64,000 nt of DNA from Hirundichthys speculiger (GCA_018398805.1 JAGFBZ010001897.1:124001-188000), one strand, 5' to 3'. Positions 1 to 11,236 are shown, numbered from the stretch's first letter. Made by a program: numbers and translations. Notes: a model not told the origin generated them from the letters alone.

Positions 1-240
1 CCCCCGGAGAGAAACTGGGGAAATTGCTACTGTGGAAGTCGTGAAGATATGAGTTGACAACTTCTCACGGTGCAGACACAGAAGCGTGTGTCATTTTCAT
101 TAAATCCACCAGTAAAACTGAACATGAAGAAGATGGCGCTATCCATCACAGAACAACATGTGTCCAAAAACGTCACAGCAATTAAAGGGGCTGCAACACA
201 CTAAACACACAGACCAAGACACTAGTAACAACCTGAATAA

Positions 241-372
241 ACACTGTATGGCATTGCTTTTAACTTTTATGTTTTAACAATTTTTTATGTTTTAATGTAC
301 AGCACTTTGGCTGCCCCTGTGGTTATTTAAATGTGCTATACAAATAAAGTTGTATTGTATTATTGTATTGCT
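241..372 (+). repeat. LINE-like 3' tail fragment
   Basis: The stretch ends in an AATAAAG polyadenylation-like motif followed by a TTGTATTGTATT-type simple tail, the usual form of a truncated LINE 3' end in fish. A diverged inverted copy of the same core (CAAATTTATTCATAAAGCAC) lies at about 50530-50600. No coding sequence survives, so the parent family is not assigned. Bases 1-240 show nothing recognisable. Confidence 0.4.
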
Positions 373-491
373 GTGACCAACATCTCTATGCAGGTTAATT
401 ATGTACACACACATATGGATGATAAACGTACTACACTACACTGGTTCTACCCCTGAATGACGACAAGGAAATGCACTTCAAGTATTTCAGG

Positions 492-1843
492 ATGTCTGTG
501 TTTGACGAGCTTGTTTTCCGTCTACAACCCCTCATCCAACACCAGATGACACACAGTTCACCCGTGAGTGTTCGCTAAAGACTGGCCGTGGCTCTGCGTA
601 TTTTGGCTTCGGGGGCAAAACCAACAGACTGTCGCACAGAGCTACAAACTAGCAGCCTGCACGGTGTCTGGGATAGTGTCCAAGATGTGGACGGTACTAC
701 AGCCAGAGTTTTTGCCATTACCCACACCACAGCCATGTAGGAAAACATCGCTGCTGACTACTGGAGATTGTGGAACTTCCCAAATTGTGTTGGAAGTATC
801 GATGGCAAAAACGTCACCATGAAGACCCCCCCAGGATCTGGGAGCGACTACTTCAACTACAAGAGGTGCCCACTCCATTGTGTTGATGGCGCTGTGCCAT
901 GCAAAATATCACTTTACAATGGTGGATATCGGAGCCTACGGACGTGAGAGCGACGGTGGGGTGTTCAAGGAGAGTACCTTTGGGTCCTTGCTCCTCGACC
1001 ACAAGCTAAAGCTGTCCCCACCAGCTGACCTTCCCGGGACCTTGGTGAAGACACCCCATGTTGTTGTTGGTGACGCCACTTTTCTCCTCCACTGCAACCT
1101 CATGTGACTATTTCAAGGTATGTACGTGATCTATAAGTCTTGAAGTCGCTTCGGATAAAAGCGCATGCAAAATATAATGTAATGTAACATAAGGAAAAAT
1201 TTGCTGCATATCCTGATGTCTATGTTAAGTGGAAATGCTAAAATATGTCTGTTATAGCCGTGATGCCATATAAACAAAACGTATGTTCAGCTGCATTTCT
1301 ACATGGTTATAACAGCCCAAATGCGATGCAATAATGAGTGCTTCCTTGTCTCCATCTCCCGTTTTGTCTCATGCAGGAACTAATCTGCCTCAAGACAAGC
1401 AGATCTACAATTACCAACACAGCAGGGCAAGACGGGTTATTGAAAACACCTTTGGCATCATGGTTGCACGATGGAGGATCCTCGAACGGCCAATTGAGTT
1501 TTTCCCAGACAAAGCTGAGGATGTGGTGAAGGCTTGTGTGGTGCTGCACAACTACCTCACCCACACAGACGAGGTGGCCAGCCAAGAGGCCTGCTACATA
1601 CCCCCTAGCTATCCAGACGTGGAAAGAGCTGGGTCTGTGAAGCCTGGTGAGTGGTGAGCTGAAGTCACTGGGGATTCCAACATGGAGCCTATTGACCCAT
1701 CACAGATGTCCAGAGCTCGCCCCACCAGAGCATCTATGGCAGTGAGGAGAGACCTGATGTCTTTCTTCCAGACAGAGCGTGGATCTGTGCCATGGCAGAA
1801 CCAGGTGATGACCCGTGGTACACTTGGAACGCTTGATGAGTGA
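492..1843 (+). pseudogene. HARBI1-like Harbinger transposase, broken
   Basis: This encodes the DDE-type nuclease (DDE_Tnp_4 family) that cuts and joins Harbinger DNA. Visible pieces in order are an N-terminal [13 protein letters not shown] segment at about 490, the helix-turn-helix-like QQTVAQSYKLAACTVSGIVS at about 620-680, the VGSIDGKNV block at about 795, a [16 protein letters not shown] block at about 912-965, and the [19 protein letters not shown] block at about 1428-1490. A conserved intron is apparent: donor GTATGT at 1118 and acceptor ATGCAG ending at 1376 join a split glycine codon in frame. The C-terminal segment runs to a TGA at 1841. Frame changes at about 575, 740 and 880, an in-frame TGA at about 1105 and another at about 1656 show it cannot make protein. 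Confidence 0.85.
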
Positions 1844-2249
1844 TGGCCCTCAGTGATGACCTTTCCCTACTCTTTCATGCTGTGTCTTTTCATTTGCTTG
1901 TATGTTCTTTAATGATGTATGATGATGTTAAATGGTTGTTTAAAGAAATCTCTGTAGTTTGACATACTATATGATTTTCAGAATCAATAAAGCTTTGGTT
2001 TTATTTCCCTGAGCCACACCAAGGTGGAAAAACACAAAAAGCAGAGAAAAAAGGTAATATTAAGAAATAGAAAATCTACATATACAAAAGTATTAAACAG
2101 TAAATGTAATGTAAACAAACTTAAACATAGTGCAACAGCAGCTATTAAAATAAATAAGACAGTATAACTGAAGGTATTGGTGCAAACAATTGAATTAACA
2201 ATTATATTTAAAAAAAAATTAATGGAGTGTATGATGGTGTGTATTATGG

Positions 2250-2674
2250 TCAGTTCGGTGGCTGTGCTGCAGCCCACACCCGATCCACCTCGTCATACAT
2301 ATGGTTTATTGCCCTCCTTGTCACAATGTCTCTACTCTCAACCGGAACCTTCCTGAGCAAGTCTGCCATGAACATTCCAAACAGTGCGCAGTTATCTGGC
2401 TGCAAACTGCGTGGCAGCATTTGGCGACTTTCAGCCAGTTGCTCCAAGTGTGCCTGGATGTCCAGGTCTGGCTGCACAGGTGAGGCAGGGGGCAGGCGGA
2501 CAGAGGACTTAGCAGCAGGGCGCACAGGCGTAGATGAGACAGCAGGCGAGGTGGAAGGCTGGGAGGCATACAGTCTCTCCAGGTTCCCGGTGGGCGAAGG
2601 TGGGTCAGAGCTGGGCTCAGTTGTATCTGAGCTGAGCTCACAGCTGGGATCAGAATCCTGTTGTCTGTAAACAA
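2250..2674 (-). pseudogene. Harbinger SANT/Myb-like partner protein, C-terminal fragment
   Basis: The - strand frame carries segments such as HLEQLAESRQMLPRSLQPDN and FGMFMADLLRKVPVESRDIV, typical of the C-terminal tail of the SANT/Myb-like accessory protein of Harbinger elements. In the family this protein helps bring the nuclease to the nucleus and to the transposon ends. The SANT domain itself is not visible upstream, so this is a fragment. It runs convergent to the nuclease gene, as expected. The + strand frame over the same interval is a shadow. Confidence 0.55.
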
Positions 2675-3097
2675 AAAATCACATCAACAATTGGTCATTG
2701 TACATATCATGTTCCCTTCTAGAATGCGCCGCAAGGTGGCTGCAAATTGTAGTTGCTCTCACATAGTTTTAATAATTTTTTCGATTTTCTTTTTGTCTTT
2801 GAAATACAGCCGTCATTTTTATCAATTTTTTTGAAGAGGTTTTTACGTCGGTTCGGAGGCTGTGCTGCACGGGAGAGTTTTCAGCATACTTTGTCTCTTT
2901 TTGGCTGTCTCCGATACTTGTTATGATGTGTCTCCATGGCAACGCTGGACTTGTTTACAGTCGTGATCAACTGCTAAAACTCTCTAAAATGAGGATTGGC
3001 AGTGATATAACACGACAAATCCCGATGGAGTTGAGAAGAAAGAAGAGGATGCAGGGCAGGAGTGAAGCAGAGAGAAAAGCGGTGGAGATTTAAACCG

Positions 3098-3786
3098 TTT
3101 CTTCCAACTGTTGTGATGGGTAACGTCAGATCGCTAGCTAACAAAACGGAGTAGCTTGAGATGCTAACCAGGTCCCAGAGAGAATACAGAGAATGTAGTC
3201 TCATGTGCTTCACCGAGACGTGGCTGCATGAACACATCCCGGACTGTAACGTGTCTGTTCGTGGCTTTAAGACGGTCCGTGCAGACTGCAGTAAGCAACT
3301 CAGCGGGAAGCTGAGGGGAGGTGGGATTGCAGTGCTGGTTAACCAGCGTTGGTGTCATCCTGGTTACGTCACCGTCAAGGAGAAGATCTGCACGAGGGAC
3401 CTTGAACTGTTAGCTGTGAGTTTCCGTCCTTATTATTTACCCAGAGAGTTTACCTGTGATATTCTGGTAGCGGTTTTTATTGTACCTTTATTGCTCCAGA
3501 TGCAGCCTGTGATGTCATCAGCTCCGTTATTGCAAGGCTGCAAACACAGTATCCAAACTCAGTTGTGGCAAACTCTGGAGACTTCAACAATGTCTCCCTC
3601 TCAGCAGCTTTACCATCATTCCAACAGTTTGTCAGCTGCTCCACCAGAGAAAATAAGACACTGGACTTATTTTATGCAAATATTAAAAATGCATACAGCT
3701 GCTCTGCCCTGCCACCTTTAGGAAGATCTGACCATAATCTGGTTCTTCTCACCTCCAACTACAAGCCAATCGTTCAGCAGTAACCA
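3098..3786 (+). pseudogene. Rex1-like LINE endonuclease domain, frameshifted
   Basis: This is the apurinic/apyrimidinic-type endonuclease that nicks target DNA to prime reverse transcription. The first frame shows CFTETWLHEHIPD and GGGIAVLVNQRWCHPG (about 3205-3360), which are family landmarks. After a frameshift near 3470-3560, the second frame shows the SGDFNNVSLS block, TLDLFYANIKNAY and the LPPLGRSDHNLV motif, which carries the catalytic S-D-H residues, at about 3715-3740. A stop at 3781 ends this segment. Normal proteins read straight on into the linker, so this copy is inactive. Confidence 0.8.
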
Positions 3787-5850
3787 GTGATCACAAAAAC
3801 TATCAAAACCTGGTCTAATGAAGCTGAAGATGCTCTGAAAGGTTGCTTTGAGGCTACGGACTGGAATGCCCTCTGTGAACCTCATGGAGACAACATCAAC
3901 GCCATGACTGAGTGTGTGACAGATTACATAAACTTCTGTGTGGACAGCATCGTTCCAACAAGAACTGTGAGGTGCTTCCCCAATAACAAACCCTGGATCA
4001 CCAGAGACCTGAAAAAGCTGTTGAACATCAAAAAGGAAGCCTTCAGGGATGGAGACAGGGAGTTATTGAAGACAACACAAAAACAAATTAAAGCACAAAC
4101 CAGGAAGTGCAAGGAGGACTACAGGAAGAAGCTAGAAAGGCAGCTCCAGCAGAACAACGTGAGGGATGTGTGGTCTGGAATGAAGAAGATCACCGGCTTC
4201 AAGGCAAAGGGGGACCAGACTGATGGAGGTCTGGACAGAGCAAATGAACTGAACACATTCTTCAATAGGTTCAGTTCCGCCCACACACAGACACAGACCA
4301 CACACCCTCTGTGAGCCCACAGCTTTCCTGTCACACCTCCACTCTGTCAGCCTGCAGCTCAGTCATGGACCAGAAAACAGCATCATCTTTCTCCACCTCA
4401 GAGACCTCCTCTGCCTCCCCCTCCACTCTGTCTGTCTCCTGCAATCAGGTCAAAAAACAACTTGAGAAACTGAACCAGAACAAGGCTGCAGGTCCAGACG
4501 GTGTCTGTCCCAGAGTTCTCAAGACCTGCTCATTGCAACTATGTCTGATTCTCCAGCACCTCTTCAACACCAGTTTGAGACAGAGAACAGTTCCTGTGCT
4601 GTGGAAAACATCCTGCCTTGTTCCAGTGCCTAAAAAACCACAACCAGCTGAACCTAACGACTACAGACCAGTTGCCCTGACATCTCACATCATGAAAGTC
4701 CTGGAGAGACTCTTACTGGCCCACCTCAACAAGCAGGTCAGCACCTTTCAGGACCCATTACAGTTTGCATATCGTAATGGGCTTGGGGTTGAAGACGCAA
4801 TCATCTACCTGCTTCACAGAGCCCACTCTGATCTGGACCAATCAGGCAGCACTATAAGGGTCATTTTCTTTGATTTCTCAAGTGCTTTTAATACAATTCA
4901 GCCTGCGTTGTTATGTGAGAAGCTCCATCAGTTCCACGTGGATTCCTCCACAACCTCCTGGATTTATGACTACCTCACAAACAGACCACAGTTTGTGAGA
5001 CTGAAAGGTTGTGTGTCTGAGATGGAGGTCAGCAGCATTGGAGCACCACAAGGAACTGTTCTCTCACCATTTCTCTTCACGCTCTGCACCTCTGACTTCC
5101 AGTACAACTCTGAGTCCTGTCATCTGCAGAAATACTCTGATGACTCTGCAGTTGTTGGATGTATCAGCAACGGACAAGAAGCAGAATACAAAGAACTGAT
5201 CTGTCAGTTTGTGAAATGGTGTAGTAACAATCATCTCGTATTAAATACCAGCAAAACTAAGGAGATGATTGTCGACTTCATGAGGAACAAGAATCAACAC
5301 AGCAGTGTTTCCATCCTGGGAAAGGAGGTGGAGGTGGTGGAGGAATACAAGTACCTTGGAGTTCAGCTTGACAACAGACTAGAGTGGAAATGCAACACAA
5401 AATACATCTACAAGAAAGGTCAGAGCAGACTCTACTTTTTAAGAAAATTGAGATCTTTTAATGTCTGCACCAAGATGTTGCACATCTTCTATAGGTCTGT
5501 TGTGGAAAGTGCAATCAGCTTTGCAGCCATCTGCTGGGGCAGCAGCATCAGAACCAGAGACCTGAAGAGAATCAACAAACTGATCAGGAAAGCTGGATCT
5601 GTGCTGGTTGGAACTCTGGAGCCGCTGGAGCTGATTGTACAAAAAAGAATGCTGCACAAGCTGATGAAGATGATGGAGGACTCTTCACACCCTCTCCATG
5701 AAGATGATGGAGGACGCTTCACACCCTCTCCACGACACAGTGATCAAACAACAGAGTGTGTTCAGTGAGAGGCTTCTTCAGGTCCGTTGCAAGACGGAAA
5801 GATACAGAAGATCATTCCTGCCAGCAGCCATCAGCCTCCACAACAAGACT
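3787..5850 (+). pseudogene. Rex1-like LINE linker and reverse transcriptase, broken
   Basis: The linker frame (3787-4314) contains FPNNKPWITRDLKKLLN and ends in a stop. The RT frame begins at about 4311. Family blocks are NDYRPVALTSHIMKVLERLL, the first catalytic aspartate in FFDFSSAFNTIQP (about residue 187), GAPQGTVLSPFLFTL, and the catalytic pair in YSDDSAVVG (about residue 275). KGQSRLYFLRKLRSF follows toward the C terminus. A 34-bp tandem duplication at 5666-5733 throws the C-terminal frame out, after which FLPAA-type residues reappear in another frame up to the piggyBac insertion. RT blocks are well kept, so the copy is not very old. Confidence 0.85.
5666..5733 (+). repeat. 34-bp tandem duplication in RT C-terminus
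   Basis: Two adjacent copies of a 34-bp unit beginning GAAGATGATGGAGGAC, differing at only a few bases. Because 34 is not a multiple of three, the duplication itself shifts the reading frame of the RT C-terminus. Confidence 0.8.
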
Positions 5851-6145
5851 TAACCCTTTAAGCGCCAAAGTCGCAATATTGCGACAAGGAACATTGCTGA
5901 ATAAAACAGGCTGTATCTATAAATGTGGTGCCGAATCGTGTCACTACTTTTCACCAGGAGATAGGAGACATGTGTGCCTGTAATCTCAGTAGATTTTTTG
6001 GGGGTGGTACCATTCAAAGTTTCAGAGAAAAAAGAGTTTGCAAAGCACCCTCCGTCGCAGAGATGGGGCGGCGCAGTAGTGGCGGTAGTGCTCAGCGGAG
6101 CGAGAGCAGAACAGAGCGAAAGACTGTTTTTTTCATTTACTTACG

Positions 6146-6728
6146 ATGCCGAGAGGTCGGTTTACCATCGACGAAGTACTTCATCAATTACTGGCTGACT
6201 CTGATTCCAAGGAGGAAAACGTAGAGTTGTTCAGTGACGATGAAACTGACATGAGTAGTGACGGCGGGTCCGCGCATCAAAGTCCACAACCATCACACAG
6301 TACAACAGGTGCTTCACCTCGTGTGGCTTGCTAAAACCAAGCAGAGGACGTGGTCGGGATGTCAGAGGGTTTCATAACACCGCAAATATCGGTGAATGTA
6401 GCGGGGATGAAAACAGCCGCGGTTGTGGGAGACGCGGGAAAAGCCGCGGGAGAAGTCGTGGGAGGAAACAACCGCAAATGGCGGTGGTGGTGGAGATGGG
6501 GTTCACCACCGCTCCACAAATCACGGCGGCAATGATAATAATGATGATGGCTGGGAATTCTTGAGAGGAGAGGAAGAATATCTCAAGTGTATTCCAAATT
6601 TTGATGAGCCTGTTGGTTATTGTGGAGACGATCTGACAAATTTTGAGCCACTTGATTTCATCTCTCTTTTTCTGAATGATGAACTCTGGAGCCTCATCAC
6701 CCGTGAAACATCCGTCAGCGTGGAGTAG
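6146..6728 (+). pseudogene. piggyBac transposase, N-terminal remnant only
   Basis: The first frame (6146-6334) starts MPRGRFTIDEVLHQLL and is followed by an acidic stretch rich in D, S and E, typical of piggyBac (PGBD-like) N termini. A second frame (to 6728) resumes with WEFLRGEEEYLK and reaches PLDFISLFLNDELWSLI, the start of the DDE_Tnp_1_7 domain, then stops after SVSVE. The catalytic aspartates of the family lie further on and are absent. The same stop and truncation occur in the copy at 48012-48567, so the deletion predates both insertions. One frameshift separates the two segments in both copies. Confidence 0.75.
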
Positions 6729-6943
6729 GTCTTTGTGCTGTGTCTTGCAATGAAAGATACCACACACTGAAAAACTACAAGCAGTGCCATCTTGATCATT
6801 GAAGGTCTTTGAAAATAATACAATTCCATATGGCCCCAAAACAGTGCCTAAAGATTATACAAATTGGATCAGTGAATTTATTTCTATCAAAAATTTTGTT
6901 TCATACTGAATATATTTTACATTGACTGTTGAAAGTATTCCCT

Positions 6944-7510
6944 TATCTCAAACCGCTCAAATTATAGCCTTTTGAAATCTAAGAAAATTGACATTTTCCA
7001 ATATGGCCGCCACCTGTTGATGTCACAATATGCAAATTAGTTGACAATTTACTTACAGCCCAAATTTTGCTTCAACAATATTCCTCAATTATAGAATGCC
7101 CTTATCTCAAACCACTTTCAAATTGCAGCCTTTTGAAATCTTGAAAACAAAAATGGATGTTTTCTATGCCTGCCACCTGGTGATGTCACAATAATCAAAT
7201 TAGATGACAAGTCTACTTCCATTCCAAATTTTGGTTCATACTGAAGATATTTCTCATTTACAATATGCTTTTATCTCAAACCACTTTAAAGTTATAGCCT
7301 TTTGAAACCTTGATATCAAAATTGAACATTTCCCAATATGGCCGCCACCTTGTGATGTCATAATATGCAAATTATTTGAATAATTTCACTCCTATCACAA
7401 ACTTTGAGTCATACTGAACAATTTTCTCATTGACAGTATACCTCTATCTCAAACTGCTTTCAAGTTATAGCCTTTTGAAATCTTGATATCAAAATTGAAT
7501 ATTTTCTTGA
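6944..7510 (+). repeat. ~160-173 bp tandem repeats inside piggyBac element
   Basis: The motif TATCTCAAAC recurs at 6944, 7103, 7272 and about 7445, each followed by a TAGCCTTTTGAAATCTTGA-like stretch and CAATATGGCCGCCACC-like and GATGTCACAATATGCAAATT-like stretches. The units are diverged and about 159, 169 and 173 bp apart. The same array is in the second copy (about 48775-49330), so it belongs to the family. Confidence 0.85.
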
Positions 7511-7536
7511 AAAAACTCTGGCGCCTAAAGGGTTAA

Positions 7537-7540
7537 CGCC

Positions 7541-7571
<31 letters not shown>

Positions 7572-7690
7572 TCTGTCGTTTGTCTGTTGTTTATAAAAAA
7601 AAAAAAAGAGAGCCCTTACTACAGTATTGAATTTCCCTTTATGGGATAAATAAAGTATTTTTCATTTCATTTCATTTCTTTCATTTCATG
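7537..7690 (+). repeat. LINE 3' tail with (ATT)n and ATTTC repeats
   Basis: This is the continuation of the Rex1-like 3' UTR after the piggyBac insertion: about ten ATT units, an A-rich run, TGAATTTCCCTTTATGGGAT, AATAAAGT and a short ATTTC array. Such tails are the usual 3' termini of teleost LINEs of this group. Confidence 0.7.
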
Positions 7691-8095
7691 CTCCAGTGTA
7701 CATGTGTAGCATGGCACCAATGCACAGGTACCATTTAGTATAATATATAGTGTTTTTTACTCGCTTCGGTACCGTCACAGTACAAAAGTACTAACCTGCC
7801 CTTTGTTTTAGTGTGCAGGCACAGGCGCTTCTTAGCACGTGTACACAGAATTGTATTTGGGGAGCTTGGGCACTGTAGCTTCATAATAGCTTTGCTCAAA
7901 CTCAAAACAAACAGCTTTGGCGCCATGTTGACCAAACATTAGCTTAGTAGTTTCTTTTGTTCAAACTATGATCAGCACTGTCTGTGTCGCAGGTAGGATA
8001 GTATATGTTCACTCACGTTAGCTAGCAAGCAAGCTAGCTCACTCAATATACCTGACTAGGCACATGAATAAGTACAAAAAGATATGAAGTTTATC
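7691..8095. other. Non-coding stretch, probably part of the MADF element
   Basis: No gene is visible. It contains a GGTACC-rich patch (7728-7775) and a short imperfect palindrome AGCTAGCAAGCAAGCTAGCT at about 8019-8038. Its position just 3' of the MADF frame on the - strand suggests it is transposon sequence, but no inverted terminal repeat was identified. Confidence 0.3.
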
Positions 8096-8393
8096 GGTGT
8101 TTGATGAAAGGTTCCAGCCAGGACATGAACACATAAAAGGCTGGGACCCTTTTCCGACCTGGATCCCCGCTCTTTTTCGCCCTCATGTCCCTCCGTTGTC
8201 GCACAAACTTGTCTCAGGCATTTTTCCACTTGCGCAATGCCTCAGCCGTATCTATACCTACTTTCGTCGCAATCTCCCTCCATTAATTGCTCGAATATAT
8301 GCTGTCCTTGTAGTGAGGAGAATGGGAATCATAAAGGTGTGGGTACTTCCTCACTTCTTCGATGACGCGCTCTTCTACCTGGTCCATCTTCAT
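8096..8393 (-). pseudogene. MADF-domain protein, pseudogene
   Basis: Reading the - strand from an ATG at 8393 gives a MADF (Myb/SANT-like in Adf-1) DNA-binding domain: EERVIEEVRKYPHLYD, then YKDSIYS, then WREIATKVGID, then ALRKWKNA and DKFVRQRRDMRAKK. The tryptophan and aromatic positions of the three-helix fold are present. An in-frame TAA directly precedes WREIA, and a TGA replaces the residue before DKFVRQ, so it is not expressed intact. MADF proteins occur both as host transcription factors and as partners encoded by Harbinger/ISL2EU transposons. With no host gene nearby, the transposon origin is more likely, but no nuclease is visible here. Confidence 0.65.
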
Positions 8394-10690
8394 GAGTCGT
8401 TTTCCACAATGGCAATCATACAAACAAAACAAGCTGGTAAGGTAGCAAGCCGGAAATACGCGTTGTGTTGAGCGGATGTAGGATTGACCAATCAGAGGCC
8501 TCCTTTCTCTTGACCTACAATTTTGGGTAGGTGCACCGGAGTGTCTGCATAGGGTAGGGGGGCATCTCTGCGTTGTCTGCGTCACCTACGCAGACGACCT
8601 GACGTTCAAGTATAAATCAAGTCGAGTACCCCTCATCATTAGATGTTTCCCTATGTCAGTAGTAATTATTGGATCACCACATCAGCTTGTCATCCACATC
8701 TGCATAAGACCGTTAATGACCTAGAAACCCTCTCAGACCTTCTGATTTTTTTTTTTTACCCGTGGCCTTCTCTCACTGGTTATGAAGTAGCATTGATGTA
8801 CAAGTTTGAGTCCTCTTGTTGTGCTATGGCTCATTTTGAAAATCTGCCAGCTTTTCTATGCAGTTCGTGAGTCTGACTTGCTGTCAGCTCCATCTGTCAT
8901 GTGTAAATTGAGGCTCTTAGCCATAACTAATGTAGCATCACCAGTGGATCCCACTGGGGGTGGAAATGCTGTAGGCCCACTGTGCCATGACAGCCATTCT
9001 AATCAGTGAGACTGGTCCTACTGGAACTACTGTGGTGTGTTTCAGAAGTGTTCTTGAAGTGACTGCTCTGCTCCATTAAAGAGCAGAGCAAAGCCAAGGC
9101 TTTTTTGACATTCGGCCATGGTTGAACTGTGTCAGTATACTCACAGCAGATAAAGTTGGCAAAAAGTCAAAGAAAAATAAAGACTTGGTATATGCATAGG
9201 ACTCTTATCTCTATCTCTCACACTAAGGAACAAGCATCTGACCCAAGCATTCGACAACCCTCTGATTCTTATACACAGTCCCTTTAAAACTGGTAAGAGT
9301 TGAAAATAACTTTCTGGATTTTTTAAAAATGGTTAGTGCCAAAAAATAATATACTGCTATTGTTTTAGACCAATTAGGTGACCAAAATATGTGAATAAGA
9401 CTGAAGGTAAAACTTGAATAATAAGACTTAGCAATGACTGGAGTTTAGTGAATTTTATATTATTTTGCATGTGAAGAGCGTCATTAGCTTACATCTGACA
9501 AACAATGGAGGAATGATCACAAGCAATCAGTGGTTTTGACAGAAGGCAACAGAATACACCACACAAAACATATGAGACAACTGGACACTCATTTTGCAAG
9601 TCCGTAGGACACGTATGCATCACCTCAACCTTCACTTAGTTGGATAATAACAAGGACATGATAGATAATGTTTACATTACACCACAGTCGGTTTCAAATT
9701 AATTTGAAGGAATAATGGATTACTTTTATGGAGTGTCATCTAGTTCTTGTGGTCTTTTATCCCTACTATTGGCAAAAACCACCAAGAGTATTTCAGTTGT
9801 CTCTTGTAACAAATTGCATATTGTATTATTTCACACAAACAGTGATAAAACAAGCTCACAGAGCTGCAGCAGATGTCAGGGCAGAGATGACAAAGGAACT
9901 TAAGAAGGAAATAATAGAAAACAAAATGAAAGTGACCAGGCAAAAACTCAGTGTTGACAGTGTCGACTGCACAACTTAAACTTGGCCCCACTAGGGGGAT
10001 CCTCAGATCTAAAAATTGCAAAAGTTATTTTGTGCCACTTTAATGAGAATAAAAGACAAGCAAAAACTGATTAAATGAAATTTTGACACCAGTACTGTTA
10101 ATTAGCATATAGTGCATGTACAAGAAAGAAACTTTAAGTGTATGAAAATAGAAAAAGACAAAACTGTTTGGGTCATTGTCTAATTCTGCTTGTGGAAGTA
10201 ATTTTCTCCAGTCTATGCAGTAAATGTCAGAGATGTTCTCTGTATTGAGTGGAAGTGGTAATAAGCTGCTGACCTTTGAATTGATCAGCTTTCCAACAGG
10301 TTTTATGGTTAGACTCCAGGTACTCCACAGTTCGTACACCTATACCGCCCAAATTGCATGCTGTCAAATCTCCTGCTTTATTTCCTTTTCTTAGCAAAAA
10401 CCTTAATGAACCATTTCTTTTAGTCTTCTGATGATTCTTGATCATGCTTTAAAATTGAAACATGAGAACATTAACAGACCTATAAGAGTGTTGGTTACTG
10501 TTCAGAGTACGTAACAGTCTGCTATAGTCACCCCCAAGATCAATGAGGAAAGGAAATGAAAATCAGGTGTAAATGGTAAATTAAAGTCACTTTTTTTTTT
10601 AGAATTGGGAGTTCTGCACCGTCCATTAGCTACAAAAAACAAAAAAAGAATACACACCAAAAAGGGTCACAAATGCAGCTTAAGATAATC
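8394..10690. other. Long stretch without recognisable genes
   Basis: No open frame here resembles a known family and codon patterns are random. Isolated items are a perfect 10-bp-arm hairpin (TGCTCTGCTC, loop CATTAAA, GAGCAGAGCA) at about 9065-9091 and short poly-T runs. It may be decayed transposon or unique intergenic DNA. Confidence 0.5.
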
Positions 10691-10699
10691 AAAACTAAT

Positions 10700-10910
10700 A
10701 ACAAAAAGCTTCTTTTTCTTTCAGCTGTTCCCATCAGTAGTCACCAGAGCAAATCATCCACCATCATCTAACTCTCTCCTCTGCATCTTCTTCTCTCACA
10801 CCAACCATCTTCATGTCCTCTTTCACTACATACACATACCTCCTTGTTGGTCTTCCTCTAGGTCTCTTGCCTGGCAGTTCAACCTCATCATCCCTCTACT
10901 AAAGAAATTA
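10700..10910 (-). mobile_element. LINE 3' stub (RTE-like RT C-terminus)
   Basis: The - strand encodes ELPGKRPRGRPTRR followed by VVKEDMKMVGVREEDAEERV, the C-terminal tail of a non-LTR reverse transcriptase of the kind found in RTE-like fish LINEs. A stop interrupts it after ERVR. Only about 200 bp remain, which fits a 5'-truncated insertion. The Rex3 copy at 39 kb has the analogous GRRPRGRPRTRWRDY tail but is a different subfamily. Confidence 0.65.
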
Positions 10911-11236
10911 TTTTGGTCACACATTTTATTGTAATTCATAGTCATTCCCAGGAGCCCTACCAGACACAAACGTTCAATGCATCATACATTGTGGTGAAGA
11001 TACAACTGCCTGTAACTACACACCTGGTCAGTAGGTGTGTGCACATGAAGTTTTGAGAGATGAACCCTTTCATGATATACAGGATATATATCTGATATGT
11101 ACACGATACTTACCTTTTTCATATAAAGTTTAATTACAACCCTTTAATAGTGCTTTAACAGCTGTAAGGCCTGCTGTTAGGCCTTATTTCTGAGTTCATT
11201 GAGTTCGTTTCGGTCCATTATGTGAAAACCTGCCCA
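10911..11236. other. Non-coding stretch, nothing recognised
   Basis: AT-rich sequence with no gene, repeat unit or clear element end. Confidence 0.5.

Larger units (their letters stand above)
480..2680 (+). mobile_element. PIF/Harbinger DNA transposon (degraded)
   Basis: The region holds both proteins characteristic of animal Harbinger elements: a DDE nuclease on the + strand and, convergent to it, the C-terminal part of a SANT/Myb-type partner on the - strand. The two-gene arrangement is what identifies the element. I could not find convincing terminal inverted repeats or a 3-bp target duplication, so the outer limits are approximate. The stretch 1844-2249 between the two genes is AT-rich and holds nothing coding. 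Confidence 0.65.
5854..7532 (+). mobile_element. Non-autonomous piggyBac-type element, copy 1
   Basis: Both ends are flanked by TTAA (5850-5853 and 7533-7536), the piggyBac target duplication. Terminal inverted repeats are CCCTTTAAGCGCC on the left and, read inward from the right, CCCTTTAGGCGCC (12 of 13 match). Removing the element and one TTAA rejoins the 3' UTR of the host LINE. The interior holds a truncated transposase N-terminus followed by tandem repeats. A second copy lies at 47721-49363 with the same internal structure. The catalytic domain is absent, so movement would need a transposase from elsewhere. Confidence 0.9.
2841..7690 (+). mobile_element. Rex1-like non-LTR retrotransposon, split by a piggyBac insertion
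   Basis: A LINE of the CR1/L2/Rex1 group with endonuclease, linker and reverse transcriptase in order. The TTCTCAAGTGCTTTTAATAC stretch at the RT catalytic block resembles the one I recall as typical of Rex1. The 3' UTR is interrupted exactly at a TTAA by the element at 5854-7532 and resumes at 7537. The tail has a (ATT)n run, a GGGATAAATAAAGTA motif and ATTTC repeats ending near 7690. The 5' limit is approximate. The clade call is from motifs only, and the wider CR1/L2 group remains possible. Confidence 0.75.

Noticed and set aside
2227..2670. 147-codon + strand frame
   Set aside because: It is antisense to the recognisable Harbinger partner fragment and has no homology pattern of its own.
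9065..9091. Perfect short hairpin as a microRNA precursor
   Set aside because: The arms are only about 10 bp with a 7-base loop, far shorter than a pre-miRNA stem, and no flanking pairing extends it.
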